Assembly: GCF_000321225.1 (NCBI RefSeq)
Contig: NW_004450562.1
Coordinates: 404,486 to 468,485, forward strand
Length of the DNA: 64,000 nucleotides
From: Odobenus rosmarus divergens
Taxonomy: Eukaryota; Chordata; Mammalia; Carnivora; Odobenidae
Direction of reading: 5' to 3'
Shown here: positions 1 through 11,295 of the stretch, in pieces
Position numbering within the stretch: the first letter of the stretch is position 1
How the letters are laid out: each line of letters begins with the position of its first letter
The notes under the pieces: generated by a model
The model's database searches: none
What the model was told of the DNA's origin: nothing
Seen by the model: the letters and a program-made list of their open reading frames with translations, nothing else
Translations under genes and position numbers: made by a program

Positions 1-187
1 AAAAAACAGCTCCGAGTGAAGCACTGCTGGTTGCCAAGAGGAGGAAATTCTGTCATGTTCTTGCCTCCAATCTTTGGCATAACCGTCATTTTCCTGTTCC
101 TATTCACTCAGGAGACTGCATGGTTTGCCCATTTATTTCTTCTTTCCTGTGCTCTCTGCCATTTCTCCATATTTTTAAGAGCCAAAC

Positions 188-362
188 TTTGAGCGCCCAG
201 TGCTTTACATGCCATCGTCCCATTTACTTTTATCAGTTACTCTGCTCTGTGGCTAATCTTACTGTCCCCATTTTACAGATGAGGACACTGAGGCTCAGAG
301 GGGCTCTGTCTTACTCCTGATCTCACAGCTCGATAGTGGCAGAGCTGGGATAGAAGCCGCAG
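188..362 (-). repeat. MIR SINE relic
   Basis: The antisense MIR core is recognisable: CCCCATTTTACAGATGAGGA followed by an ACTGAGGCTCAGAG-like segment, then CACAGCTCGATAGTGGCAGAGC and TGGGATAGAAGCC. The element is ancient and diverged. Confidence 0.7.
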
Positions 363-548
363 CAAAGCCCTGCCTAGGCTGCTCACATGTCCCCTTGGTA
401 AAGGTCTGGCTGTCCAGGTAGGTAGGGGTGGACTTGAAAGTGTCCATGTGGTCAAAGGCAATAGAGAGCTTTCCCATAACCTTGGGTGGGTGGAAGAAAG
501 GAAGTGAGGACAGACAACCATGGGATTCTAGTTCCTGCTCTGAGTGCT

Positions 549-735
549 TTTTGTGTCTTTTCCTCACCACAACCCAACACGCAAGGTACTATTAGGCACC
601 CCAATTTTTGAGAGTCTGAGGCCTAGAAATCAGGTAGCTTTGCCAAGAGCACAAGCAAGGAATCAGCAGCACAGAAATTCATTTGTCTGATTGAAGCATC
701 TTCACTCTTAACCAATACACCACACTGTCCCTCAA
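549..735 (-). repeat. MIR SINE relic
   Basis: This is a diverged antisense MIR. It has an AGGTACTATTAG segment, a GAGTCTGAGGCCTAG segment in place of the usual ACTGAGGC motif, and ends with CTCTTAACCAATACACCACACTG, the reversed MIR tRNA-like head. Confidence 0.65.
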
Positions 736-1008
736 TATAGTTTATAGGATGAAGAAAAGACCTGGGGTAGCAAGTTTTGGTGACTTGGTTCCCTTATCTA
801 AATATTGAGAGTTTGTTACACAGCTTAAGCAAACAGATCTAAAGAGACTCAATTGGAAGAATATTAGGCAGATGCTGCAGTAAGTATATTCTTTCCTATT
901 AGTGGGGTGGGGGGAGATTCCTTTTTGGACAGCAGAGAAACCCTAATTTTTACCACACTGGTAGAAAACAGTCTGTTTTTACACCTGCTTCGTTTTCTTT
1001 TTCTTTCA

Positions 1009-1106
1009 GTTTTTTAAAAAAGTAATCTTTACACCCAACATGGGGCTCAAACTCATGGCCCCACTATCCAGAGTCACATGCTCTACGGATTGAGCCAGGC
1101 ACTCCT
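1009..1106 (-). repeat. Can-SINE, short old form
   Basis: Reversed Can-SINE: A-tail remnant TTTTTTAAAAAAGTAATC, then AACATGGGGCTCAAACTCATGG and the tRNA-like head GCTCTACGGATTGAGCCAGGC. This subfamily lacks the pyrimidine-rich middle. Confidence 0.85.
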
Positions 1107-1699
1107 GTTTGGGGTTCTTACAATTGCCAACATCTGTGTGGCCTTGCCACTGGTTTTACTTTGTTTTAGAAATGCAAACTTTAAATGTAGCAAAGACCAG
1201 CTTCCCTTGCAGGCTTTAATTAGAAGAATTTCATTTGCTTTAGTTGAATAAGGGACTACTGGCAATAAGCTAAGCAGATGGAGGAGGGAGATGTAAAAAT
1301 ACATCTTTGCTGTCCTGGGCATCAGTGGGTCTTCAATAAATGTCTGTTTCCCGCCCCTACCTCCAGCATACCCTGTCCTCACTGTTCACAGGAACAAAAT
1401 CAGAAGTGGTCCCAGAATAGGGTAGGTGGAGGATGCAGTGAAGGAGAGAAGGACACAAACATGAGGTAAAACCTTTTGCAATGAAACAAAATTCAAATAG
1501 GGTCTTTGGGATTAATGGAAAGTAATGCCAGATCAGTGAGCTTGGCTCCCTAGCCTCTTTCTGGGGGGGATGTTGCACCAGTTTTCACATTTATAGATGA
1601 CACAACCCTCTTACAACATCTCAGAGTCTAAAGTACGTAGTGGGAACACAGTAATGGGTAAGATGCAAACATGATCCCTTCCCTCCTGAGTCCACCTCA
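1107..1699. other. No recognisable feature
   Basis: This is moderately AT-rich unique sequence. I see no repeat consensus, exon signal pair or RNA gene in it. Confidence 0.5.
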
Positions 1700-1885
1700 T
1701 TGTATATATGGCAGTGTCGGCAAGACACCTAATTGCTCTGAGCCTGTTTGTTCATCTGCAAGACAGGACTAATACCGACTGCATGGAGGTTATTGTGAGG
1801 ATCAAATGAGATGGGGTCTATAAAGCATCCATGGCCGTGCTTGGCAAGTGCCTGGCACTTGGTAAATAGTGACTTAGTAATCATT
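1700..1885 (+). repeat. MIR SINE relic
   Basis: Sense MIR: a CAAGACACCTAATTGCTCTGAGCC-like core, then GTTATTGTGAGGATCAAATGAGAT and a GTGCCTGGCACTTGGTAAATAG 3' end. Confidence 0.75.
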
Positions 1886-2700
1886 CTGTGGAAAAGGAAG
1901 ACTTGGGTTCTGTGGGGGTCAGAATGAGATGGGCGGGAGAGAGTTCCCTGCTCATAGGAGCTTCAGCCCAGGGACTTTGTCAGGTGCTAAGATTAAGCAT
2001 CTTATCCCCTAAGAGAAGAGAATGGATCCATGCCTGGCTGTTTAGGTGTTGGTTCAGGAAGGATGGGATGGCGGTTGGGGAGGGGAAGGTGCTCCTGGCA
2101 AAATTAAATTAAGACAGTAATGCTGGGGTTCTTGGTAGTTGAACATATGTAGCCTGTGTCAGCTGACTGGACTCTGAGATCTGCTCATGTTCCATTCACC
2201 AGGCTTTTTTCTCGGTCACCCGTCAGCCCCAATAAAGACACATTTTTCTAGACTTGCTGCTTCAAGGAGCCCGTGCCAGGCAGACGGACACGCCCTACTC
2301 AAGATGTGAACAAAAGCTGGGATTGTTTCTCTAACTATCGGTAATAGCTTAGGGGAATTCTCAGCTTTTTAGAAGTTGAAGGGGGTGGAGACAGAGAAGT
2401 GGTCCTCCAGGCTATTTGGTCCTGCCTGGGGATTCCTGCTCTGGGTCAGAGACATTCCAGGTAGTGAGCAGGTGTCAGCTTTCAGACAAACCATAGATGC
2501 TTCCCACCAGTCTGGGCAAGGCCGGCCACGGAGGACTCAGCAAAGAAAGGCGAGCACTTCCCAGCCGCAGAATGCGAACAGGCAGGTCCTGCCTCTGGTT
2601 TGTGAACCTGAAGTTAGATAGACCTAACGACCCTGCACATGTGTGTATAATTGTGCACTCTTATTGGCAAGAGTATTAATTTTTTTTATCATTGTGAATA
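1886..2700. other. Mostly unique sequence
   Basis: No gene or clear repeat is seen here. Chance frames of 60-80 codons show no recognisable domain. Confidence 0.45.
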
Positions 2701-2917
2701 AAATGGGGCTTTGGTCTCAGGCACCCTGAACTTAGATCTGTGTGACCCTGGCAGGTGACTTGACTTGGTTAGGACATTGGTCAATACCTCACAGGGCTGA
2801 ATGTGAGGCCAGGTGGAGTTTGGGTACAGAGCCTAGCATGCGGTAAGCCCCTCTGCCTGTGGGGATGTGGTCACCTGGGGCAGGTTAAGGGGGTACAGCT
2901 CTAAAAAGTGATCCCCT

Positions 2918-3120
2918 CGGGGTGCCTGGGTGGCTCAGTCGGCTGGGCGGCTGCCTTTGGCTCAGGTCATGATCCCGGGGTCCTGGGATTGAGCCCCGCA
3001 TCGGGCTCCCTGCTCAGCGGGGAGCCTGCTTCTCCCTCTCCCTCTGCCTGCCTCTCTGCCTACTTGTTCTCTCTCTCTCTCTCTGTCAAATAAATAAAAT
3101 CTTAAAAAAAATAAAATAAA
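2918..3120 (+). repeat. Can-SINE, full length
   Basis: The tRNA-derived head begins GGGGTGCCTGGGTGGCTCAG and is followed by the body, a (CT)n stretch and AATAAATAAAATCTTAAAAA. A GATCCCCT-containing sequence occurs before the head (near 2910-2917) and after the A-tail (near 3124-3132), consistent with a target duplication. Confidence 0.95.
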
Positions 3121-3259
3121 AAGGGATCCCCTAAATGTCTCCCTCAGCCCTGGCTGGGTGGCTGATGGGCTAAATAACCAATGTGAATTCCTATAGACAT
3201 AGGAGGCCTTAGTTCTGAAAAGCAGGTGGCAATGATCTCCATGACAGACGCCTACTTGA

Positions 3260-3657
3260 TTAGATGTCACTCCCTGCTTGAAACTGCCAGTAGCCCTGGA
3301 AGTGAACCTTGATGTTCTGACCGGGCCCCTTGCCAACCTCTTCCCCTACTTCTCTATGGCCATACCAGAATTTTTTGAGATTCCTCACTCATGTGTTCCT
3401 GCCTTGGGGCCTTTGCATACATTATTCATTCTGCCTGAAACACACTCTCTCCCTGTCTTCATCCCTCCTTGGCTGTCAAACCTTCCCTGACTGTCCTCCA
3501 CCCCACAGTCCACTCTGGTCTAGGTCCTGACACCTGCCTTGAGGAGAACTTAGCTCAGCTTGTGTGATTATGTGATGATGGGCCCTCTTGCCCACAAGAA
3601 TGGCTGCTCCTTGAGGGACGGCTGTGTCACTTACAGAGTCCTTCCTTTGGGGATGGG
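3260..3657 (+). repeat. L2 LINE 3' relic
   Basis: The sequence resembles the L2 3' region: GCCTTGGGGCCTTTGCATAC, an ATTCTGCCTGAAACAC-like segment and a TTCCCTGACTGTCC segment. It is diverged and the borders are approximate. Confidence 0.6.
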
Positions 3658-4054
3658 CTCAGATTCTACTTCTTTTTTTAATTTTTTAAAAATTTTTTAT
3701 TGTTATGTTAATCACCATACATTACATCATTAGTTTGTGATGTAGTGTTCCATGATTCATTGTTTGTGCATAACACCCAGTGCTCCACGCAGAACGTGCC
3801 CTCGTTAATACCCGTCACCAGGCTAACCCATCCTCCCACCCCCCTCCCCTCTAGAACCCTCAGTTTGTTTTTTTCAGAGTCCATCATCTCTCATGGTTCG
3901 TCTCCCCCCTCCGATTTCCCCCCCTTCATTCTTTCCCTCCTGCTATCTTCTTTTTTTTTTTCTTAACATATATTGCATTATTTGTTTCAGAGGTACAGAT
4001 CTGTGATTCAACAGTCTTGCACAATTCACAGCACTCACTCAGATTCTACTTCTT
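3658..4054. repeat. 17-bp target-site duplication of the L1
   Basis: CTCAGATTCTACTTCTT occurs at 3658-3674 and 4038-4054 and exactly brackets the L1 3' end. Confidence 0.95.
3675..4037 (-). mobile_element. L1 3' end, 5'-truncated, young
   Basis: Reversed carnivore L1 3' UTR: a T-rich (A-tail) start, GTTATGTTAATCACCATACA, the stretch reading (on the minus strand) GGGTATTAACGAGGGCACG, and a (T)n-(C)n rich middle. It is cut at about 4037. A perfect 17-bp target duplication (3658-3674 and 4038-4054, CTCAGATTCTACTTCTT) flanks it. It landed at the 5' border of a MIR. Confidence 0.95.
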
Positions 4055-4240
4055 GAACCAGCTTGGGATCCCAGCCCTACCACTCAGCAGTCACTGGGGC
4101 AAGGCACTTCATCTTCCTGGTCCTCAATTTCCTCACCTGTTGGATGCGGGTAAAAATGCATCTGCCTTATGAGGATAAAGCAGGTAGAGGGCATAGCCTG
4201 GTGCCTGGCACATGGCAGGTGCTCAAAACTGTTAATATTT
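4041..4240 (+). repeat. MIR SINE relic
   Basis: Sense MIR with CACTGGGGCAAGGCACTTCA, TCAATTTCCTCACCTGTTGG and GTGCCTGGCACATGGCAGGTGC-like 3' sequence. Confidence 0.75.
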
Positions 4241-4490
4241 GTCTCTGATGTCATCAAGAGTAAGTAAGCCCACGGCCCACTAGTAAATTTTAAAAGGTTT
4301 CCTGGAGGAGTAAACCGCATCTATTCCTTACTTTGCAAATTGAGGTAAGGTGCCTGGTCATTTACCATGATCCCCAGGGCTGGGAGCCCCTCGAATGACT
4401 TACATTATTTCAGGGTTTCATTCCCTGTCGGTACTAGATTCCTGTAGACACAGGGTTGGTCGGTGACATGGCATATATTAGAATCACCCC

Positions 4491-4672
4491 GGGGTGCCTG
4501 GGTGGCTCAGTCGTTAAGCGTCTGCCTTCAGCTCAGGTCGTGATCCCAGGGTCCTGGGATTGGGCCCCGCGTCGGGCTCCCTGCTCAGTGGGGAACCTGC
4601 TTCTCCCTCTCCCTCTCCCCCTGCTTGTGTTCCCTCTCTCACTGTGTCTCTCTCTGTCAAAAAAAAAAAAAA
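4491..4672 (+). repeat. Can-SINE, full length
   Basis: Head GGGGTGCCTGGGTGGCTCAG, CT-rich middle and pure A tail. GAATCACCCC is duplicated at 4481-4490 and 4673-4682. Confidence 0.95.
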
Positions 4673-5089
4673 GAATCACCCCTGTAGGTTGGGTGCCTGC
4701 GACTCTGCCAAGTACCGTGCTGTTGCCTGACTACATCACATCCTCCTGGTGCGACTTTGGAATCCTACATCGGGGCAGGGCCCAGGTTAGATTTGAACTT
4801 GGCCCCTCTCTGTCTTTCCACTCCACTGCTCAGGCTTGCTTCTCAGGTTTTCTTCTAACCCAGATTATGAGAACAGAAAGGGTCTGTTTTCAAAGAAACC
4901 TTTTATTAGCCACTTGCAGAGCATTGCTTAGGTCCAAACAGTAAGACCAACACCTTAATCCTCCCACAGGCATCCCCATCCCCTGGGTGAGGACTGTACC
5001 AGATGAGTGTTGCTTCATCAGCTGGATGCTCCACACCTTCCAAAAGGGATCTCTATATGTCTGTAAGGTGCTGCACGCAGAAAAGTTGA

Positions 5090-5432
5090 ACGCCTTTCCC
5101 CGTAACCCCACTTCCAGGTTTATCTTTAGGAAATAACCAGAAATGTGTGCCAAAATTTATTGTGCACAGGTTTTCATTGCCAAGCATTATTTATCCTGGA
5201 TACTGAGAAATGGGGAGCAGACCAAGTATCAGTCAGACTGATTATAAGAAGAAGGCACATACAAGTGGCCCTTACCAATCGTGTTGTGGAAGAATACTTC
5301 GTGACAAAGGAAAAAGACTCACAGTAGGTTGAGGGAAAAATGAAGGACACAAATCAACAGCGGTTATCGCTAGGTGGTGTGCTTGTGGGTGAGTGTTATG
5401 CTATTCTTTAAACCTGTCAATATTTTCTACAG
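5090..5432 (+). repeat. Old L1 3' end, degenerate
   Basis: The order of motifs fits an old L1M 3' UTR: GGAAATAACCAGAAATGTG, a CATTATTTATCCTGG segment, AATACTTCGTGACAAAGGAA, then AACAGCGGTTATCGCTAGGT and a TATTTTCTACAGTTTTT end. It is heavily mutated. Confidence 0.6.
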
Positions 5433-5544
5433 TTTTTAAAAGTTTTATTTATTTATTTTTAGTAATCTCTACGCCCAATGTGGGGCTCAAATTCACCCTG
5501 AGATCGGGTCGCTTGCTCTTCTGACTGAGCCAGCCAGGCGTCCC
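5433..5544 (-). repeat. Can-SINE, short old form
   Basis: Reversed: TTTATTTATTTTTAGTAATC, a CCAATGTGGGGCTCAAATTC segment and head GACTGAGCCAGCCAGGCGTCCC. Confidence 0.9.
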
Positions 5545-6289
5545 TCTACCTTGTTTTATGACAAGTGCTATGACATCATCAGAGTGTTTTCACCATACGG
5601 TCACACACGACAGTCCGTGCTCATGGTACTGGGTGGCGCTGGGATGCCGGGGTGGGGGGGTGTCTCAGTGTCTCCTCCTCGCTCTTGTCCTCCATGGTGC
5701 CTCCGCACGTGGTCACTTTCCCCAACTGTGCTACCCAGCGCCTCGCCGGGGCCCCCTGCTGCAGGCCATGTGGGGGCCTCTTGCCGATACCAGGCTTTCC
5801 CAGTTGAAGATATAGTGAGGTGACTGCCCTGGCCCCATTTCATCCTGTCTTGCAGAGTTAGAGGAGATGGGGCTGAATTCAAGAACAGGCCCTCCTGAAC
5901 TAACTGTTTCAAGGAGAAAAACTGGCTCATCATCAATGTCTTCTGGCCTTTCTGCCAGTTTCCAAACTGGGTGGATAGAAACACACGTTTCTTGCCATTC
6001 CTTCCCCACTCCGCCCCCACACCAAAGGACTCCCTTTGCGTGTATCTTCTGTTCCCCCAAAAGACTCCTCAAGTGAGAACAGGAGCCAAGTGCTTTCCCC
6101 TGCATCCCCTCCATAGGGCCAAGCATGGTGTGGGTGGGAGGGGACAGCTGCCGCCTATAAACCCTTGTGGGATGACGTTGATTTGTTTTAGTCTACATAT
6201 CCTACTTGCAGATCTGTTCTCATTTCTGGCAACCTTGAATTATAAAACAGGAAGTCAAAGAGTTTAGTGATAATAATAATGCACATTGC
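5545..6289. other. Unique sequence, no gene seen
   Basis: Overlapping frames of 90-139 codons on both strands (5551-6126) have no recognisable domain. They look like chance frames in GC-balanced DNA. Confidence 0.45.
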
Positions 6290-6800
6290 CTTTGCTGTGT
6301 TCAGGAGACTTTCCCCCGCTACATCCGCTCCTCACTCAGCAGCAGTGGGGTCCCATCACCTCTGCCTGAACCTTTCAATGGTCAAGGTCTGGTGTCACAC
6401 CCTGGCCATCGAGGCCTCTCTAGTCTTGTTCTTCCCCACCTGTTCCTCTCCATAGACTCCCACAGAAGTGGGCCCTGTGCTCTCCCACCTCTGGGCTTCT
6501 GCATTGCCTGTTCTCCCCCACCCCCTGCCTGGTTTCCCTGCCTGGTCAGGGCTCAGCTGAGGCCCACTTCCCCAGGAAGTCTCTCTGCCTGAATCAGGGC
6601 CAGCGCCTCCCCAGGTGTGTCTCTCTCCACATCCTGCTCCCTAACTGCCTGGTGAGGGGTCTGACTGTCCCTGCATCAGCTGTGAGCTCCACGGGGTCAG
6701 GGACTGTGTGTCTTACCGAGATTCACAACTATTCCCCAGAGCCCACCACAGTGTATATAGCATGTAGCAGATGCTCAAATCGTTGTTGAATGGAATCTAA
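6290..6800 (+). repeat. L2 LINE 3' relic
   Basis: L2-like: GTGAGCTCCACGGGGTCAGG, GACTGTGTGTCTTACC, then a CATGTAGCAGATGCTCAAAT and TTGTTGAATGGAATC 3' end. Confidence 0.7.
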
Positions 6801-7540
6801 TGGAAACAAAACTTTTATCTCTGACAGTGCTGCCTGGATAGAACACCAGGTGTTGACTTGTGGGTCTGAAGCCCCTGCTGAGCTCTGGGTTCATGGGGGG
6901 AGTGGAAGTTCTTTATTATTACTTAATATTAATACTTAATATAGCTGGTAGGAATAGGGATCTTCTCTAGTGTGGAGGGGGTAGGGGAGAGGCCAGCAAA
7001 AGAGGTTTTGGGGAAAGGCTGAGGACTAGGGGCCTGGATATAGGTTTTGCTCTCGGAAATGGAGTACTGCATAGGGTATGTGTTCCTTGAACAAGAAATG
7101 TGTGGTCACGAGGCCCTGGGTGTGAGGTCAAGGAGTCCCCTTCAAGTTGTAGTGGAATGAAGTTGCAGCTGTTGAAATGAAGGCTGGTTTGCTCAAGATG
7201 CTTCGTTTCTGGCCCAAAAGGCAGGATGCAGGCCAGGAAGAGGCCACCCAGAACTAGGAGTCGTGTGCCGGCAAGACACAGGAGTTGCAATGAAGAGTCT
7301 CAGTTTTGTCAGATCAGTTCTGAACACCTCCTGCCAGTCATGGGCTGGGAGGTCTGCTTCCTAGAGGCTACTGTCAGGACAGGTGCCTCCCAAGGAGCCC
7401 TCAACAGCCCCATCTTCCTGTGAATGCGGGGGTGGTGGTTAGAGACTGAGGAGGTCCCCTCAGGCTGCTCTTGCCACTTACTGGAGGGTCAGCCTAGCAG
7501 GAGCCATAATTCTTGGGCTGATTCTCTTTCCTCTGACCTC
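6801..7540. other. Unique sequence, no gene seen
   Basis: A short AT-rich patch lies near 6915-6945. The rest is unremarkable, without exon signals I can support. Confidence 0.45.
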
Positions 7541-7544
7541 GGGG

Positions 7545-7664
7545 CCGGCTTCATTTTTCCAGGCTTCAGTTTCTTCATCTGGGAAGTGGGCCCGCACAAC
7601 TCCTACACCTCACAAGGCTGTTGTGAGTGTTAAAAGTAGATCAAACACTTAAAACGCACACCCA
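7545..7664 (+). repeat. MIR relic cut by a Can-SINE
   Basis: The segment contains CAGTTTCTTCATCTGGGAAG and CACAAGGCTGTTGTGAGTGT, the MIR core. The next Can-SINE interrupts it at 7665. Confidence 0.55.
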
Positions 7665-7830
7665 GGGGTTCCTGGGTGGCTCAGTCGGTTTAGCGTCTAC
7701 CTTTGGCTGAGAGCATGATCTCAGGGTCCTAGATGGAGCTCCGCGTAGGGCTCCTTGCTCAGCGGGAAGTGTGCTTCTCTCTCTCTCTCTCAAATAAATA
7801 AATAAATAAAATCTTAAAAAAAAATATAAT
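7665..7830 (+). repeat. Can-SINE
   Basis: Head GGGGTTCCTGGGTGGCTCAG, a shortened CT stretch, AAATAAATAAATAAATAAAATC and A-tail. A short GCACACC repeat flanks it. Confidence 0.92.
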
Positions 7831-8019
7831 AGCACACCTGACACTATGAAAGCAACTAGTAATGAGTTTTCCATTTTTACCATCACGGTTTATACTTTCA
7901 TAAGAGCCATACAGCGTAGGGCATTCTTTATTTCTGGTTGTATGAGGTCCTGAGGACCGTAAGCGTTTATCTGTTGAATGAATGAAAATAGTTTTATTTG
8001 GATTCGCATGTTTCTTTCC

Positions 8020-9300
8020 GCACGATGACCCAGGCCACTGGCGGCGGCTGCTTTCTCAGGCTGCGCGTATGCTCCCAAACCCGCGATTCCTGAGGCTTTT
8101 CCGCACGCGCGGGGATTCGCACAGCTCGTGTCTCGTCCTCATTTTCACCCGCACCGTCCAGGAAAGCGAGGCTTGGGCAAGTCCCGACGCGCTGCAGGTC
8201 AGCCTAGGGCGGGCCGAGGCTCCACGCACAGGCTCCGGCCCTCGCCCGCCAGAGCGGCCCCTGCGTCGCCAGTCCCCTCCTGCTCCGATACTCGTCCCGC
8301 GGGCCTACCCCAGGGGGTCCGCAGCTCCTTCTGCGCACCCCCGCCCCCCCCCGACCCGGTAAATTCTCTCCGCTAGAGTCTGGATTAGGTAACAGGGGAT
8401 GCCCCGCGGCCCGGATCCTCTCCTCGGTCCTCCCTTCCTAGTCTTCCCAGGGACCCCGGCGGGGCGTGCGGAGGGAGAGTGCCGAACAGCGGCCGGGCGT
8501 GACTGCGTCCGGGTCTCGGGCCACCCGGCACAGGCGCCAGCGGGGGTCCCCCGCCCGCCTCACGCCCACGTGGCCGGCCCGGCCTCCCCGCCCCCGGCCC
8601 CGCCCCGCCCGGGGGAGCCGCCCCCGCAGCAGCCGCAGCCACGGCCGTCGCCGCGGTGCGCTCTCCAGCCCCGCCGGGCCGAGCCAGCGCCACGGGCCGA
8701 GGTGAGTGAGGGAGGCTGGCCGGGAACCCCGCCCCCACTAGACCCTCCCCGGCTGGACGCCCCCGCTAGACGCCCTGGGGCCCGGCACTTTCCGGGGCTG
8801 GCTTCTCCCCTGCCTTAACCTACTACCCCGAGCTGGACCCCTACCCCCCACCTCCGGGTCGCCTCCGCCCGTCCCGGTGCCCGAAGCGGGCTCTGCGCGC
8901 TCTCCGGCCCCGGGCACTCGGAGCGTACTTGGGCGCCTGGGCGCCACGCAGATGGGCAGTGCCACCACCGCTCGCGCCGGAGACCCTGACTTTGGTCCCT
9001 GGGAGCTCTTAAGCGAAAGTTCCCGGAGCCACTTCCGGGGAGGGAGGCGCCACCTGTCCTCTCCCTCAGCGTCTTCTCCAGCCTTGGTGGGGCGCCCGCA
9101 GGTCAGCGTCGCGTCGGGAGCTGCTGGTAGTGGCTCGCGGGGCTGCCGGTCACTTTGCTGCGAGGAGCCGGGCTTTGAGCGCGCAGGGCGGCGGCGGTGG
9201 TTTCGGGCCCGCCCGGGGCCCTTGTGCTGGCGGCTGCATCTTTTAAATTGCGCGGCCAGAGGATCTTGAGATAGAGGCGAGGGAGGCGGACACCAGGGGG
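8020..9300. promoter_or_regulatory. CpG island promoter
   Basis: This is the only CpG-dense, very GC-rich block in the window. It rises abruptly near 8020 and fades by about 9300 into ordinary AT-balanced DNA. It contains clustered GC boxes (Sp/KLF type) around 8585-8612 and a palindromic CACGTG E-box at 8567-8572 (USF/MYC-type site). No TATA box is apparent, which fits a housekeeping-type dispersed promoter. The + strand splice donor at 8701/8702 gives the direction of the main transcript. Divergent transcription cannot be excluded. The gene is not identified because no coding sequence can be tied to it. Confidence 0.85.
8613..8701 (+). other. Probable noncoding first exon, 3' end at donor 8701
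   Basis: The sequence downstream of the GC boxes is rich in CCGCAGCAGCCGCAGCC-type triplets, typical of mammalian 5' UTRs. It ends CCGAG|GTGAGTGAG, a near-perfect U1 donor with exon end 8701 and intron start 8702. The start given is only the end of the GC-box cluster; the true TSS cannot be read. There is no ATG between 8613 and 8701. A frame open from an ATG at 8399 does run through the donor, but long frames are common by chance in CpG islands. I favour a 5'-UTR exon of an unidentified gene whose first intron fills much of the rest of the window. Confidence 0.6.
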
Positions 9301-9654
9301 TTAGGGTGAATCTCGGTGCCTCAAAGTCAGAGACCTGTGAGCATTTTCTGAGTGTGGAAGTTGACCGAGCCGGGTGGAAATGGGTTCCTTTGGGCTTTGG
9401 GAAGAGCAGCGCTTGCGCTCTCAGCCTCATCATGGACTTGAACGTTGCTGAAAACAGAGCGACTTGTTCCTAGAGGACTCTCTCCATTTAATGCCCGAAC
9501 CAGGCTTGCTTCCAGCACTGGGCAGAGATGTGAGAACTGCCAAACAGTAGTTGTCCTGGATGCACCGGCAGAAACATATTTTAAAGCATTTCATGCGCAA
9601 CACAAGGTATAACCGCCTTCTTTCTTGGCTGGGGTGTGGAAGAGGAGAGCTTTT
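9301..9654. other. Unique sequence just inside the presumed intron
   Basis: This stretch follows the CpG island. No repeat, RNA gene or exon is seen. Confidence 0.45.
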
Positions 9655-9830
9655 CTGTGAATTTGTCTTAGCTGTAGAGTCTCAGGCAAGCTACTTCACC
9701 CATCTCTGCCTCAGTTTTTTCAACTGTAAAATGGGGGTGATAACAGTACAAATCCTAAAAAGTTGTGTAAGGTTAAAGTTCTTAAAATTGTGCCTGATAC
9801 AGGCTAAGTTTTACTTATGTTAGTTGTTCT
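9655..9830 (+). repeat. MIR SINE relic
   Basis: CTCAGGCAAGCTACTTCACC, TGCCTCAGTTTTTTCAACTG and TAAAATGGGGGTGATAACAG follow the MIR consensus order. Confidence 0.8.
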
Positions 9831-10789
9831 TGTTATTTTTTATGGCTGACATCTGTCTAACAGGGCATCCGCATGCCTAGCTCCCCAATGAGGTGGGTAT
9901 GGGCAGGCTCTTGCTCCTTCCTTTGCTGAGAACACAGATTATTCACACAGTGGTGTCCCCTTCAGCGCTGAAACACTTGGGCTTTGCAGTAATGTTTCCT
10001 GTGGTTAAGCAGCCTTTTGCAAAATGTATCTCAGAATAGGGGATTAGAGATGACCTTTGTCAAGGACACTGCTGGGAAATGGGGGTCTCAAACCTTCTCT
10101 GGAAGCTCTAGGGTGTGACTGGATATTTGCCTCACTGAGGGGGAATGGATAAATTTCCACTTGAATTCCTTCAGGCCTTGGGCCCCCTGATAGGCTGACA
10201 ACCCTGATCTCTGTGAGTGTGGGAGTGTAGTTAGGGGCCCAAAGACCTGATCTTGTCCCCTCCCCTCCATTCACTCACCTGCAGGAGATTGTCCCCTGCA
10301 TCAGTGGAGCCTGCACCAGTTTAGCTTTTTTCTTTTCGTGTTAGGTCCACAGACAGGAGTTCTGATTCAGGAAACTCCAGAAATCTCCTGAAATGTATAT
10401 GAGATTGGAAACGTGGATGAGATATGCTTGGAGCACAGGTGTATATTTTTCCAGAGAGTTTCCTTTTCATCATATTCTGCAAAGGGCCTGCGCCCCACAA
10501 AAGGGGACTCTGAGCTGCTGGTGGGGAGATTCTTACCCCTTGTACAGGAGCAGGCCCAAGTTGTCAACATTACCTCTGTCTCCCAGAGGTGAACGTGCAC
10601 TCATGATGCTTTGTACCCTTGCTCAGGGCACACCTTCCAGTGGAAAATTCAGGTCTGCCTTAACTTGAGAAAATCTGATAAAGAAGTCAACGGGAGAATG
10701 GAGAAGGCAAGCTGAGGGAGTAGGGACTCTTGGCCTGTGGTAAGGCCGTTAGGATGGGATACAGTTCATGAAAATTGGAGCTCAGATTG
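9831..10789. other. Unique sequence, no gene seen
   Basis: No recognisable repeat, RNA gene or coding segment is seen. Confidence 0.45.
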
Positions 10790-11155
10790 TCAGGAGACTC
10801 CTCAGAGTCTTTGCATATGCTCTTCCTTCTGCTGAGCACACTTTTCTGCCACTTCTCAGGTCTGGCGTGATCTTTAGCGTGGATGTCTCTTCTGTAGAGA
10901 AGATTCTCCTGACCACTCTGTCCAAAGCAGCCTGTCCCCCTATCGGTACCTGTCACATTCTCCTATAGTATTTTATTCATGGAGCTTACCTGAAATGGTC
11001 ATACTCATGTATCTATTTATGGGTTTATTGTCTACATCCACCCAGGAGAATTAAGACTTCAAGAGGGTAGAGGTGTTGCCCTCTTTACCACTGATTTCTG
11101 GCCCCTTGCACACAGTAGTTGCTCAATAAATGTTCCTTAGTGACAGAATGAATGA
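10790..11155 (+). repeat. L2 LINE 3' relic
   Basis: TCTTTGCATATGCTCTTCCT, the TCTGCTGAGCACACTTTTCTGCC stretch, and the GTAGTTGCTCAATAAATGTT and GAATGAATGAGC end fit the L2 3' region. Confidence 0.8.
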
Positions 11156-11190
11156 GCATCCACTGAGTAAAGTGTGGTGAGCTGAAGAAC

Positions 11191-11295
11191 TTTTTTTTTC
11201 TCCTTAAGTAAGCTCTATGGCCAACATGGGGCTCAGACTCACAACCCTGAGATGAAGAGTCACATGCTCTACTGACTGAGCCAGCCAGGCACCCT
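11191..11295 (-). repeat. Can-SINE, short old form
   Basis: Reversed: T-tract, TTAAGTAAGCTCTATGGCC, AACATGGGGCTCAGACTC and head GACTGAGCCAGCCAGGCACC. Confidence 0.9.

Noticed and set aside
4456..4944. 162-codon + strand frame
   Set aside because: Most of it is translated Can-SINE (4491-4672), and its sequence recurs in other SINE copies.
8738..9433. 231-codon minus-strand open frame in the CpG island
   Set aside because: Long frames are expected in very GC-rich DNA because stop codons are AT-rich. The composition is low-complexity R/P/G and shows no domain.
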